Below are positions 40,203-51,679 of a stretch of 64,000 bases of DNA, in pieces; position 1 is the stretch's first letter; each line of letters starts with the position of its first letter. Location: NCBI RefSeq assembly GCF_050436995.1, contig NC_134770.1, positions 312,501 through 376,500 of the forward strand, written 5' to 3'. The notes below the pieces were generated by a model that was not told the DNA's origin, did no database searches, and worked only from the letters and a program-made list of their open reading frames with translations. Source of the stretch: Anticarsia gemmatalis. Lineage: Eukaryota > Arthropoda > Insecta > Lepidoptera > Erebidae. Both the position numbers and the translations under genes were made by a program.

Positions 40203-40706
40203 GACTGCCTCCGTCGCGCAGTGGTTTAGGTCACCACGCCAACACTATTGCGTCGGGAGGTCGTGGGTTCGATTCCCACACGGAGCAATTATTTGTGCGA
40301 TCCACAAATAATTGTTTCGGGTCTGGTTGTGCTTTGTGTCCGTTGTTTGTATGTTTGTGCAATGATTTAAAATGATCTGTAACGTGCATTTCTAAATAAA
40401 AGAAGTCGCGGCAACGCAAGTAATTATAAATGGAGAGTTGTAAAAAAAACAATTCATTATTATTCGGAGAATAAAAGAACTGGAAGATAGAGACGCTCGT
40501 CCCTCGAAGAGTACGTGAAGCTGTCGGTCCTGAGCTCCCACCGGTAGAGTACCAGCTAACATGCGGTCATCTGATTCCAAACTAATCAAAGCTTGTACTA
40601 TGGTAACCAGATCAGAACCAGAAACTGATAAACATACTTATATACTTCTTAATACATACATACATACATAGATAATTTTACATCCAGGCTCAGAACAGAT
40701 ACACAT
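40203..40706 (+). repeat. Composite SINE 'a' head, alternative tail, SINE 'b' piece (second copy)
   Basis: A clean head (GACTGCCTCCGTCGCGCAG, GGTTCGATTCCCACACGG) changes after 'ttgtttgtatgtttgt' into 'acgtgcatttctaaataaaa', as at 28100. It then includes 'ctcccaccggtagagtacc' and a reversed SINE 'b' tail to 40706. Confidence 0.65.
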
Positions 40707-41154
40707 GATGGACAAGTCCCCGCGACACAAGAGCAATTCTTAGTGCGGGAGTTGTCTTTAAAAAAAAAGAAAAAAAAGAAGTTAGAAGTATTTGAGGCGA
40801 GGTACCGGTGGAAGGCACTGAAGAGTTTTTCAGAAAGAAAAGAAATATGTTTATTCTCAGCGCACACACATCATACACCTTAGAAATAAAATCACAAATA
40901 TGTATAATTAAATTATAATAATATTAAAATAATATTAAAAAAGTCATAGAAAACAATTAATTTACGGAAATAAAAATAATAAAATATATAAAAGTTATAT
41001 AGTATATTATACATATACACACACAGATTTAGGTCCCAGAGCCTATCACGCACGGATTAGCGGAATTACACATAACCCAACATTTCTTCAATAAGAAAGT
41101 TGGGCATCCGAATGAATTTTTCCCTTGACCTAAAAAATATATGTGCTCAATCAG

Positions 41155-41225
41155 AATTATAAAACAAACACGCATTTTGCCTTAGCTTACCTGACGTTTC
41201 GGCGCCGTGCTTACAAGTGCGAAAG
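41155..41225 (-). repeat. Fragment with the CGAAACGTCAGG module
   Basis: The minus strand has GGCGCCGAAACGTCAGG followed by 'gctaaggcaaaatgcgtgt', matching the outer part of the 18.2-kb fold-back arm. Confidence 0.55.
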
Positions 41226-42118
41226 CCATAGTTTTTCTATCAGTATGTCAAGCACGTTTTTATGACTAAACAGGTGAACTAATTTTGATGCGCATGTTAA
41301 GTTAGCACGTGGAGTTAGCGTTAACGTTAGCAAGCAGTCAAAACGGTAAAGCCCAAAAACCCTTTTCCTGTCTTGGGAGAATCCAACTCACGAATTCGAG
41401 ATCAGCATTTTCCTTCATCAGGCTGAAACCACAGAAGGGATAAAAACTACTAAAGTAGTGATGTAGGCGTCCCATCCGTGAATGTTGATTTACTTGGTAA
41501 GTTGTTTATTTACCCGACTGCGCAACGCAAAGGAGGGTAATGTGTTTATGCTGCATGTTTGGCACAGTAACTTGGTTCTTTGCCACAACGCGCCCCGCGG
41601 CAATGTATTAAAAACCCACCCAAGAAAAGTATTTACAATAAAAAAAATTGTTTAAGATGTATGTTACTCGATATTTTTTAACCCCCGACGCAAAAAGAGG
41701 GGTGTTATAAGTTTGATGTGTCTGTCTGTCTGTCTGTGGCATCAAAACTCCCGAACGGATGCAGTGATTTCAAAATAAGTTCAGTTTATATATAATGACT
41801 TTAAACTTTATCGTGCAATAAAATTGCGCAATATTATTGCAATTCTTAATTTTCTTCTTCTCTATGGTACAATCTCTATAGGGATGTCTTTCAATGAGTC
41901 ACGCAGATTACTATTGTTTAACATACATACGCGAATAACATGGCTATTAAAAATAATGAGATTACAAGGAAAATGGGCATTACCTTAACATTACCAGAGT
42001 ACAATAGAAAATGTAATAATAGTACCTATGGCGCAATAATTGCGTTTACCTATCACTGACGTATAATTGTGAGTTAGAGTCCTAAACATTTTTCAGTAGA
42101 AAAAGAAAAGTGGATATA

Positions 42119-42330
42119 TTAGGTCGGGGAAAAAGTCTTCGCATTATAGTATGTATGAACTTGTAATAAAACCTTTTCTCTACACAAAAAAGCTTGATAT
42201 TTGGGTACCTCACGAGCTCACTGAAAGAAACCTAATGAACCGTGTACTCATTTGTGATTCTTGAAGCCAAAGAGATTTTATTACAAGTTCATACATACTA
42301 TAATGCGAAAAGACTTTTTCCCCGACCTAA
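42119..42330. mobile_element. Mariner-type MITE, copy 3, uninterrupted
   Basis: 212 bp, TTAGGTCGGGG ends, TA on both sides (42117-42118 and 42331-42332). The inverted arms extend over ~55 bp and contain 'gcattatagtatgtatgaac'. It provides the empty site for the Helitron-like insertion in copy 2. Confidence 0.85.
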
Positions 42331-42454
42331 TATATTTGTATTTGCAAGTCGTCGAATAATGGCTTGTTTAACAGCGGGATTCAAAAAATATATTTGTCAC
42401 TGATTGCAGATATTTTGATCACAGTACTGATTTTTGAAGTTAAAAATGTAGGTA

Positions 42455-42655
42455 TTATGAATAACTATCACTTGTTCTAACAGTGAAGGAAAACATCGTG
42501 ATGCAACCCTGCATGCCTTAGATTTCTTTATAACAGTTCTTAAAGTCATGCAAAGTCCCCAAACCGCAATGGGCCATCGTGGTGGACTCAAGCCTGACTC
42601 CTTCATCATTTTAGGTGACCTTTGCCCAGCATTTAAACAGTCATGGGTTTTTATT
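42455..42655 (+). repeat. tRNA-headed SINE 'c', 3' part, decayed
   Basis: 'gaaggaaaacatcgtgatgc', 'catgcctta' and 'tcgtggtggactcaagcctg' match the 3' portion of SINE 'c'. Confidence 0.55.
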
Positions 42656-43159
42656 TATCATTAAGTAGTGCAGCTGAAGACAATAGAAATCGCCTCATCA
42701 CGTATTGGTCTAGATTTACAAGACTTTCCGGTTAATCCGGATATAAAGTAATTACACTTAACTCGTGACCTGTTTTTGTTTTTTTACTCGTTTTACTCTA
42801 ATTATAATTTGTATTGTAAGCAATTAACGATAATTAAGAAAACGGTGTAGCATTTCTTGATCTATTTGGATCTACCTTCCTACCTGGCGGAAAATAGTCA
42901 TCTATTATCATACACACATAATTGCTTAGTCGGTTTGGCAGTATTTATCGAACAATAAACCCGCACTGGCACCAACTACTGCACTGGTTCGACATGTGCC
43001 GTACGGTAGTTCCTTCGGGTCTGATCGTCACAATGCGGTAAAAAATTCAGGCGCGGCGATGTCGAGCGGCACTTTTCCCGAATATTAATTTACGTAATAT
43101 AAATCTACCGTTAGGCTAGGCCAATTAATGCCGACGTCAACTAATCAAATCAGCTACTT

Positions 43160-43520
43160 TTTATGAAATGTATAGTTAGTGGTCAACCTAGTGTTAAAGT
43201 TGTCCAAGCCTTAGGCCGGGTTTCCACCAAAGCAGAGAGGAGCGGAGACGAGAAAAGATAACCAATCCACCGAATTCACCGAAGCTAAGCGGAGAAGAGA
43301 TGTGGTAATAACGAAATCTGATGGGTTTAAACCGGGTGGTGGAAACCAGGCTTTAAGGCCTTCGACCTATGATTCAACGACTGTTATCTTAATTGATAAC
43401 TACCAGGATTTTTCACGTGCCTTCTGAAGTACGGAGACGCTCAGCCCAAAAGCTACGGCGTAACCTATCTATAAAAACCCGCGCAAAGATAGCTTAGCTT
43501 ACTAATCGGCGATCGTAATT
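43160..43520 (-). repeat. 5S-rRNA-like SINE, family a, split by a MITE
   Basis: 'tggtcaacctagtgttaaag' starts the reversed 3' end. Its run 'gtccaagcc' is interrupted at 43211-43355 and resumes at 'ggccttcgacctatgattca'. Confidence 0.6.
43214..43352. mobile_element. PIF/Harbinger-like MITE nested in a SINE
   Basis: The ends GGCCGGGTTTCCACCA and, reversed, AAGCCTGGTTTCCACCA are near-inverted. TTA at 43211-43213 and 43353-43355 is a 3-bp duplication of the Harbinger type (TWA). Confidence 0.65.
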
Positions 43521-43790
43521 ATAGTGGTATCTAGCATCTGAACGCTTCTTCATCTGCGTGGGCTTTATGTTTTGCCGTTCTTAACATTTTTTATAGCCTT
43601 CCTCAATAAACGGATTATCAATACAATCATTTTTCAATTCGAACCAGTAATTTCTGAGATAAACGTGCTCAAACGAACAAACTTTTCAGTTTTATATATT
43701 AATATAAGTGTATTTTGGGTAACAATCAAATCACAGCATTTATTAAAAAAGTGAAAAAGATATTGATTTATTTCAAATCAAAGTACACGC

Positions 43791-45211
43791 TTAGTAACAG
43801 CAAGTACATCTGAAAGCAGGGAACTTGTACACGCACTGTCCACTCTTGGCTCCTTCCAGGTTGGTGCAGTGAGTCTGGCAGTCCTGGGAGAGGGCGTTGC
43901 AGGTGCCCTTGAACCACTTGGAGGGGGGGCAGGCGGCGAATGTGGAGGACACCACGCACGCGATGATGGCGATCACGAAGAATACGTTGAAGGTCTTCAT
44001 TTTGGATGATTGGGTTTCTGGAAGGAAATAATATTGGAAATGTTGCTCCAGCAGTGTTTTGTTTTTTTAACTGACACGATTTTTCAACTGACATATTGGC
44101 CCCCTATACACACATCATTCTATTGCGTATATGAAGTGAATCATTTGAAAGAATAATGAAAGGTTCTTAAGAATAAGATTTAAATGCTAACGACACAAAA
44201 TGATGTTATCTGCTGGTAAGTGCAGAAAAAGAGGGAAAAATGATTACAATGGCTTAATAAATGCATTAGTGTCGTCCATTTTTTAAATTACTTATTTGTA
44301 ATTTGTTTCATTATTTGATAGTTATTTATAGAAAAATTATCAAAGGAACAAGTATACAACATTTCGAATTTATAACTTATATAGCATGGATTTACAAAAA
44401 ATTGCCGGAATGTCAGAATTCAAAGATGATAAACGCTATTTCCCAAAAACTACTTTTTCGTACTACTACTCTATAACAATGAGGGTACTCTACACTTGTA
44501 CCAGGTTGCACTCAATACCTATAGTCAGTCGAAGATCATTGACCTCTGGCAGCGCTCCAAAGCCACTTAGTATTTAAACTGAGCCTCCACCACACGATAC
44601 ATATTAAAAATAGGCTTTTATTGCATTAAGGATAAGTGCATGTGTACGAAGACAGGGAAAATATTTATGCATTAAGGTTAACCTGTCTGACCCCAATGAA
44701 CAATGAAAAATAATGAGCTGGTACTGTGGCGCGGTCAGTACTGTACCTGACTGATTATGAGGTGTCGGATTCGATTCCCGGATCGGGCAAAGTGCGGTTG
44801 GTCATTTTAAATTAAATGTAGAACATTTCTTAATAGAGTTAGTGTAAAAAAGCATTTTAAATTGCAAAGGTGGTGAGTTTGATTCCCAGTTTGGGCAAAG
44901 ACTTGTGACGATAAACAGAAAAATGTAAATGATGAGTATTTACATCTATTATACTGTATTTTATCTAGGAAAATTATTAAAAACCTGTTAACTAATTTAA
45001 AAAATAATCTCGATTCCCAAAACAAATCATTAGCCAAAACCAACTACATTCTCAAAAAAAATACTTTACAGGAATCGAACCCACGACCCCTGTTACTACC
45101 CAAAAACTACCTACTTTTCATCAAAACAAACAAACAATAAACTTTAAAAAATATAATAAAGTATAAAAACTCACTATATTTCAAGAAGGTTGCAACTTCG
45201 TAGATGACTGT
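43791..45211 (-). CDS. Secreted eight-cysteine defensin-like peptide gene (copy 2)
   Basis: The coding part is 44000-43791 (69 residues) in one exon. Signal peptide VFFVIAIIACVVSSTFA, then ACPPSKWFKGTCNALSQDC and the rest of an eight-Cys CS-alpha-beta-like peptide (C-x9-C-x6-C-x3-C-x10-C-x8-C-x-C-C). The ATG is 17 bp after an acceptor TTCCTTCCAG (ending at 44018). A plausible non-coding first exon runs about 45211-45175, with donor GTGAGT at 45174 and TATATAAA at 45241-45234 upstream on the minus strand, giving a 1.16-kb intron. AATAAA on the minus strand is at 43772-43767. It differs from copy 3 by one residue (Thr for Arg after DCQ) and about eight bases in the coding part. A small cationic secreted peptide of this layout is most likely antimicrobial or antifungal; this is inference. 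The GC-rich coding sequence contrasts with the AT-rich surroundings. Confidence 0.83.
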
Positions 45212-45233
45212 GTAGTCCCTTCAGTTGCACGTC

Positions 45234-45241
45234 TTTATATA
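45234..45241 (-). promoter_or_regulatory. TATA box of peptide gene copy 2
   Basis: TATATAAA on the minus strand, ~25-30 bp before an ACAGTC initiator-like site near 45211. Upstream is GGTATTTCC near 45322, a weak match to an insect kappa-B site. Confidence 0.55.
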
Positions 45242-45299
45242 CTCGTTACTGCAAGGAATGCACGCACACACACCAGCCAATCGCAGGTACAGGAAAATA

Positions 45300-46100
45300 T
45301 GAAATAATGGAAATACCGAAGCTAAATACTTCATAATTAGTTAATAGTTTTGGTGATATATTGTGGTTTAGAACGTGGTCGAAATTGTACCCTAATTTTG
45401 TTATCCATTAATGGTCTAATTAAAGACCCTAAGCCGGGTTTGTTTGTGGTCGACTAAACCTTTCTCTCGTTCGAGAGAAGATCCTTGTCCAGCTGTGGGA
45501 CAAGTTCCAAGGGAATGAGGGAGAAATTAGGCCTTAAATCTAAAAAAAATTTTTTTTTGTTACATTAAACAGATACCTACATTTTTTATTTTGAAAATAT
45601 CTCGCATTCAATTTCCTTTGTTGCTTTGATTTATACAAGCATATAAATTACAGCAATTATTATGGCCTAATTCTTCACCTAAAGCCAGGTAGACTGAACT
45701 ATAGTAATAGACAGTATTGGATAAACATGCCTTATATTCTGGAACCATAGGTCGACCGACATTTTATAACGAAAGTAATTTTGATAAAAAGCAAACAGAA
45801 ATTTAAGAATATTAGTTTTTGTTGATAGTAAAGCATCAGGTAATTATCAAAACGATTTACACAAAAGACTAAGTATAAAATAATATAATTTCAGCTGACC
45901 TGCCTGAACAAAGTAGAAAAAACTGCTCGCTGTCGTTCTTTCAGCTATGACGATGGCTGAAATTCGATAGATTGCACCAAAATAAACCAAGGAAACGCTA
46001 GATTTCTTCAAAATTTATCGAGTAATTTAGTTATGTGCAAACAGACACATAAATAATTGTGCATTTTTAATATTATGTGTGAATTACCTGTATGCGTATC
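45300..46100. other. Intergenic, nothing recognised except SINE scraps
   Basis: AT-rich. A SINE 'c'-like scrap lies near 45440-45535 ('ttcgagagaagatccttgtc'). No exon or frame is supported. Confidence 0.5.
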
Positions 46101-46252
46101 ACGTATCTCAGTTGCCAACTAGTGTTAACGTCAAGTTAATGGTCAATATTCAGTACATTGCTGCTTTGACGTAACGAGCTAATCACTATAATCTAAGAGA
46201 TAAATCAATGTACTGCATAGTGACTTTCAAATAGTTGTCAACTGAGATACGT
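46101..46252. mobile_element. MITE with ACGTATCTCAGTTGCCAAC inverted ends
   Basis: The left end ACGTATCTCAGTTGCCAAC is mirrored by GTTGTCAACTGAGATACGT at the right. A partial relative with 'cagcatagtggctttcaaat' and 'gtcaactgagata' lies at 59255-59335. Confidence 0.65.
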
Positions 46253-46671
46253 AATAATCCCCTTTAACTGGTTATAGTTTTTCTACTCGTAATAATAGAA
46301 TTACAATAGTTTTTTGTTTTCTTAAGGAAAATATAAGAAACTGGGTCATTTCCTCAGGTATTTTCCAGGTATCATTAGACTATTACTTAGTAGAATTTTA
46401 TCCTTATAAGTGCAGCAGTCTGCATGAAGCTTAGATGCAATTATCACGTATGTATTTGTAATATATTAAATCTATTTATAGTATATTTGATCCATAACGG
46501 TCTTACTGCTGGACATGGGTGGCCAGAATAATAGCCAAAAATGTGCGCATTAAGCACGGATGTCCTTTCGAAATTACAAAGTTCTAACTGGGCCCAAATT
46601 TTAAGGTCTTCTGAAGGTCTTATTATGTTTGGTACTTATAAAAAACGTAATTAGTACTCATTTTAACTGCA

Positions 46672-46912
46672 TTTGGTGCAGTGGTTATCGTGATCACCTT
46701 GCCAAAGTAACCATAGCGCCGCGTGTGGCGAGTTCAAATCCCAACCGGGATAATTTTTTGCGTGATGAGCACGAGTATTTGTTCTGAGCCTGATTGTTAA
46801 TATATTTATGTGTTTAAAAAGTACCTTATATCAGTATGTTTATTAGTTATCTGGTAACAGCACAAGCTGCTTAGTGTAGAATCAAATGACCGTGTGTGAG
46901 TTGTTCAAAAAT
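46672..46912 (+). repeat. tRNA-headed SINE 'b'
   Basis: 'catttggtgcagtggttatc', 'tagcgccgcgtgtggcgagt' and the tail 'gaatcaaatgaccgtgtgtg'. Confidence 0.75.
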
Positions 46913-47109
46913 ATTAACTTATTTGACTTTATATTAACCATTACGTCACGGGGGCAGTAGTTTTTGCAACTATACTAATAATTACTAGAACTACTTAGTG
47001 CGTTAAACTGTTATCACTTATCATTGAGTGGAACAATCTTATTGCATTATATTACTAATTATGAGGAAAATTTTCGCAATCGAAATTATTTTCTTTGTCT
47101 AAACATTAA

Positions 47110-47360
47110 TTGCCGTAAGTTGCGCTCACCGATCGGTAAACGATCTGTGGGTTAAGCAACGCTTGCCGCGGTCATTTCATAGATGGGTGACCGCATAGTG
47201 GTATTTGAACTGGGCGTTTCTGTGTCGCAGGGCACGTAAAAATTCGGTCCGGGTTGTTGTCAATTAAGATAACAGTCGTTAAGCCACGTCAAAGGCCTTC
47301 GGGCGGCTTGAACAACTTTGACACTAGGTTGACCACTAAACATGCGATAAAAATAAGAAA
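47110..47360 (+). repeat. 5S-rRNA-like SINE, family a, full length
   Basis: GGTTAAGCAACGCTTGCCGC and 'catagatgggtgaccgcata' head, 'cgggttgttgtcaattaaga' body. A LINE remnant follows at about 47373-47475 ('gcgttctttagtctctgc'). Confidence 0.7.
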
Positions 47361-48024
47361 TATGTGGATAAAAATAAATGGAAGTGAATAAAGCAAGGGA
47401 AACTTGTAAGGAAAGTGGCGTTCTTTAGTCTCTGCTAACCCATATGCAAATAAGGCGTGATATTGTGTGTATATGTAATTGATTTATGTAGACTGCTTTT
47501 AAACCGTAAGGCATGCTTTTTACCTATACACATATACATTAACATTATGAGATGTTATACTTTATACACATATTTTGTGCTAGAACGTTTAATCTCTGTG
47601 CTAAAAAATACATAACATTTCGATAATCAAAAGTCGGCTTGTATGATTCGACGGCCCCTATAGCGCAGTAATTAAGATGGTCGCCATGGCGTCACTAGTG
47701 CATTGGAAATCATGGGTTCGATCCACATACACAAGAAATAATTATGCAACCCACAAATTTTAAAAGTAGCTTCATTCGTGTGCTAGACTTTCACTGTTAA
47801 CTGATGAATTGATTTTCAGGAATGGAGATGTACATGAAAACCTGAGGTCAAACAGGTGTCATTTTTCATAATCACGTTTTGCTTACAATGACGTACAATA
47901 TTTATTTTACTCAGTATAATTCCCAATTCTCTTCCTCTTCTGTGGTTAGTTTCATAGAATCAGTAATTGTGACTAGACAATTATTTCACAATTCATATAA
48001 ACCATTGCGGAATAAATTAAGACA

Positions 48025-48250
48025 TAGCCGGTTGTGTTCACCGGTCGGTAAACGATCAATGGGTAAATCAACCGGCGCGGTCATTCTATAGATGGGTGGC
48101 ATAGTGGTATATGAGCTGGGCGTCCCGTGCTTTGGAGGGCACGTAAAAAGTCGGTCCCGGCTGATGTCTACTAAGATAATAGTCGTTAAGCCATGTCTAA
48201 GGCTTCTCGGGCGGCTTGAGCATCTTTGACACTAGGTTGACCACAAAGGT
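48025..48250 (+). repeat. 5S-rRNA-like SINE, family a, decayed
   Basis: 'ccggtcggtaaacgatcaat' and 'tatagatgggtggcatagtg' head, and the 3' end 'gacactaggttgaccac'. A tRNA-like SINE head with GGTTCGATTCCCAAG follows to about 48410. Confidence 0.6.
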
Positions 48251-48409
48251 CCAACTCCTAACCATGAGATCCCGGGTTCGATTCCCAAGTCAGAAGAAGT
48301 GCTATTGGTCATTATCTAATTTATATTAGATTCTTCTCAATAGTATTCCGGAGTTTGAATACGTGCCGGATATTTGGCAATAGACTCGCATCCTATTTTA
48401 TGGGATTTT

Positions 48410-49720
48410 ATGCTAACTTAAGTTCGGGTATATTTATCATGAATTTTCTGCCCACTCTTTCAGCAGATGATAGATAAGTTACACCTTGAGTACACCATGC
48501 TAGCCAAGTGGATAAAGGACTTAGCACACCTTTAAGAAACTCCCTTACCTACCAACAGCTCTATAACCATACTTGATCAGCGTGATGGACTGAAGGTCTA
48601 AACCCTCCCTCATTTTGAGAGGATATCCGGGCCTAACCATGCCACAGCAATAAGTAATTCTTTTCCATTTTGAAGCGCAAAAGATTAATTTTCACAAAAA
48701 AAAACAGGTAAAAACCTCAAGTTTTCCTTGAAAATATTAAGCATTACATACTACAAAAGTATTGTAATACATTGCACAATGTTTCAGTTTCAGTTGCAGG
48801 AAATATGAAACAATGAATGACTGTAAATGATGAAATATTAAAACACATTCAAATCATTGTATGAGACCTGTCTTATGCAAATACATGAAACATTTTGAAA
48901 TTTTCATGACCCGGGATTTGAACTCGGAACTTCGTAATCAACAGTAGCAATCTTACTTAGAAAGGTAGGTAGCACGTGGTAGTAGCAGGTTCGATTTTGA
49001 TACCATGTATTTCATAAACCTATCATATTTGCCTAGCCTTTCTCCCAACTATGTTGGAGTCTGCTTCCAGTCTCACCGGATGCAGCTGAATACCAGTATT
49101 ATTTACGCGATTTATGTATAAAGTTAGTCCCATGAGACGAGTTTATTGCTATATGCAGGGAACGTTCCCAAACTACTACTTATAATTTAATCGAACTAAA
49201 AATGCCTATTAGCATTTTGGCTGTCCCGGATATCGAACACAAAACCTCTTCATTAGTTGTCATATACCGTTCAGACAAACATAACAAATGGCTGTTTAAA
49301 AACAATATTTATTATAAAAACAAAAGCACATGTATTTATTTTTTATAACACAACTCACGTAGAACGTAATATTTATTCTTAAGTTGCGGGGACTTTACAA
49401 ACATACAAATTAAGGGATTTAATATTCAGATTTGATACACGATGCGGACAGTAAACTTATTTATGGGATAGTGAGATGAACAATAAGCCTACTACTGAAT
49501 CACTCGGCATCGCTCAAATACAAAATGTCTGCCCTATTTCACCCACTTAAATGATAATTTTTGAGTAAATTAGATTTTTTTTTCATTACCGGACGTTTTG
49601 ATCGACTAAGCTATATCGAATTTGAGTTAAACTTTTTCGTTAAAAGAATCGCTATTATAATAGTAAGTTCTTGCTGAGTTGCTAATTTATAATTATAACT
49701 ATCAAATGGGAAATTTATGG
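48410..49720. other. Intergenic with decayed SINE pieces
   Basis: SINE 'c' scraps near 48540-48650, a 5S-like family b 3' fragment near 49025-49110 (minus), and a SINE 'a' scrap near 49345-49410. No gene seen. Confidence 0.5.
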
Positions 49721-49723
49721 GAG

Positions 49724-50092
49724 GAGCTCGTGGCTTAGTTTACAACAGCCGCACGGATCGATCTCTGAGGTTAAGCTACGCTTGCCGAGGTTGTTCCGTG
49801 GATGGGTGACCATCTTATACATATCGAGTTCCTCCGTGTTTCGGAAGGCACGTTAAATTGTGGGTCCCGGCTGTCATTTTCGAAGATCTTTGACAGTCGT
49901 TAACAGTAGTCAGAAGCTTGAAAGTCTGACAACCAGTCTTAACGAAGGGTATCGTGTTAATACCCAAGTAATTGGGTTGTGGAGGTCAGATAGGCAGTCG
50001 CTCCATGTAAAACACTGGTATTCAGCTGCATCCGGTGAGACTGGAAGCCGACTCCAACATAGTTTGGAACAAAGGCTAAGCGAATATAAATG
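49724..50092 (+). repeat. 5S-rRNA-like SINE, family b, full length
   Basis: Head 'gctcgtggcttagtttacaa', then GAGGTTAAGCTACGCTTGCC and GTGGATGGGTGACCATC (5S-like). The body ends 'ggaacaaaggctaagcgaat'. Best copy of this family. Confidence 0.75.
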
Positions 50093-51652
50093 GGAAATTT
50101 TGATATTTAATTAATGATATCGATTTTTTTCTGAAATTACTAAATCGACCAGTTATAGTGAAAATTTATAATTTATTAAGTTTAATTAAAGAAAATAGTA
50201 GGTTGCATTGGCTGTGGTCGCAGGGAAGGCAAGAAAATGGTAAACCAATATTTTAAATAATAACAAAAATGCACGATTTCCTTTCCGAGAATTTACAAAA
50301 GAAATGTTTTGCTTTTCAATCTAATTTTATCGTTCGTGACGAGCAATAATGCAATGAAAGCAAGCATTGATTCCTAATTGCCGTCTAATTTGCTTCCACG
50401 ACACATATTGTTTATTATTTCATGTACATAACTTAAAATGCATACAAATGTATTCTTATCATGTTTGAGGAAAATTCTCTATTATTGTTTGATGAGGAAA
50501 ATAAACTAGTTTCAACAGCTAAGTGGTTAAACCCCGGGAGTGTTGCCAACTTTAAAGTTTTACTTTACCGACAATAAAAAAAAATGATTCGGAATAATAA
50601 AAAAATATTTTTAACCCCATACAAAAATGTTTCTCGTTCTTAAGTCTAAAACAAAAAAAATAGTTTATATATGTATTAGGAATTAATAATTAATTATGCT
50701 CCGTTTATGTCTTGTGTAAAGAGTTATTTAACATAAAACCTTTACAATTTTTACACCATAAATCTTCCTTCTGAATCATTCTCTCCATTAAAAAATCGCA
50801 CCAAAATCCGCTACGTAGTTTTAAATATCTAGACGTACATGCATTGAAACAGACTGCGGAAAACTCTCAATGTTTTTTCAGTTGATGCAATAAATTTCCA
50901 ATATTTTCTGGAGTTAATATTTTAAGCTAGCAACACAGGTAAAGAGATGTTTTGATCCTGCGGTTGGGATCCTAAGGCTGGTTTCATAAACCGATCTCAA
51001 TATTATTTTATTTATTTTTTGAGTTATTAATTCATGTAAGTTATTGTTAAAATTGTTGTTATTCTGTATTATACTTTAAATGATATGTAATAAGGTATTT
51101 GGTGACTATGGTAATTACCTCTTAATTTGGCAATAATTGGTTGCAGAAATTTAATTAGTAAGTGTTTTTCCCATCGTTTCCGAAGTCAAATTTAATATTA
51201 TAAACATTAATTTGCTTAAATTTTTTAAAAAATCTACCAGAAACTCGGCATCTTTTCACGAAATTACAACTAAAAAATATTTTCATAAATAATTCCTTGA
51301 CCTAATTCTTAATTATTGACTAAAATTAAAATAAAATATAAAAAGTCCTCCCATAAAAAACGAAAAACTACAAAATTACTCATTAATTTAAAAATAATTA
51401 GATCCTTATCTCCCTAACTCCTAAAACCACGTGATCAAAATCTATATCCTATTACTTAATCTAACATAATAATAATACGAAAAACAATTAAAAATACCCC
51501 CAAAAATTACTTAATACCCTAATTAAATACCCATTAAAATCCGTAATACAGTAAGTGTCTAAACCAAGCTTTATGATAACCTGTGCGACTAAGTGGCTTG
51601 GGGTAAATCTTTTTCCCCGAGTGTAGTACTACAAAGTACATTGTTTTAAAGG
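50093..51652. other. AT-rich intergenic DNA before peptide gene copy 3
   Basis: No repeats recognised except a SINE-like scrap near 50205-50240. The last part is probably the upstream regulatory region of copy 3; GGGGTAAATC at 51599-51608 and TTCCCC at 51613-51618 lie just upstream of the TATA box. Confidence 0.45.
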
Positions 51653-51660
51653 TATATAAG
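51653..51660 (+). promoter_or_regulatory. TATA box of peptide gene copy 3
   Basis: TATATAAG, 20-30 bp before 'cacataacagcatt', where transcription could start, and ~65 bp before the donor at 51726. Confidence 0.55.
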
Positions 51661-51679
51661 GAGAATCGAGGCACATAAC

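Noticed and set aside
43768..44094. 108-codon minus-strand frame overlapping peptide copy 2
   Set aside because: It is another frame over the same GC-rich exon and its 5' UTR; the eight-Cys frame explains the sequence. 52631-52942 is the antisense shadow of copy 3.
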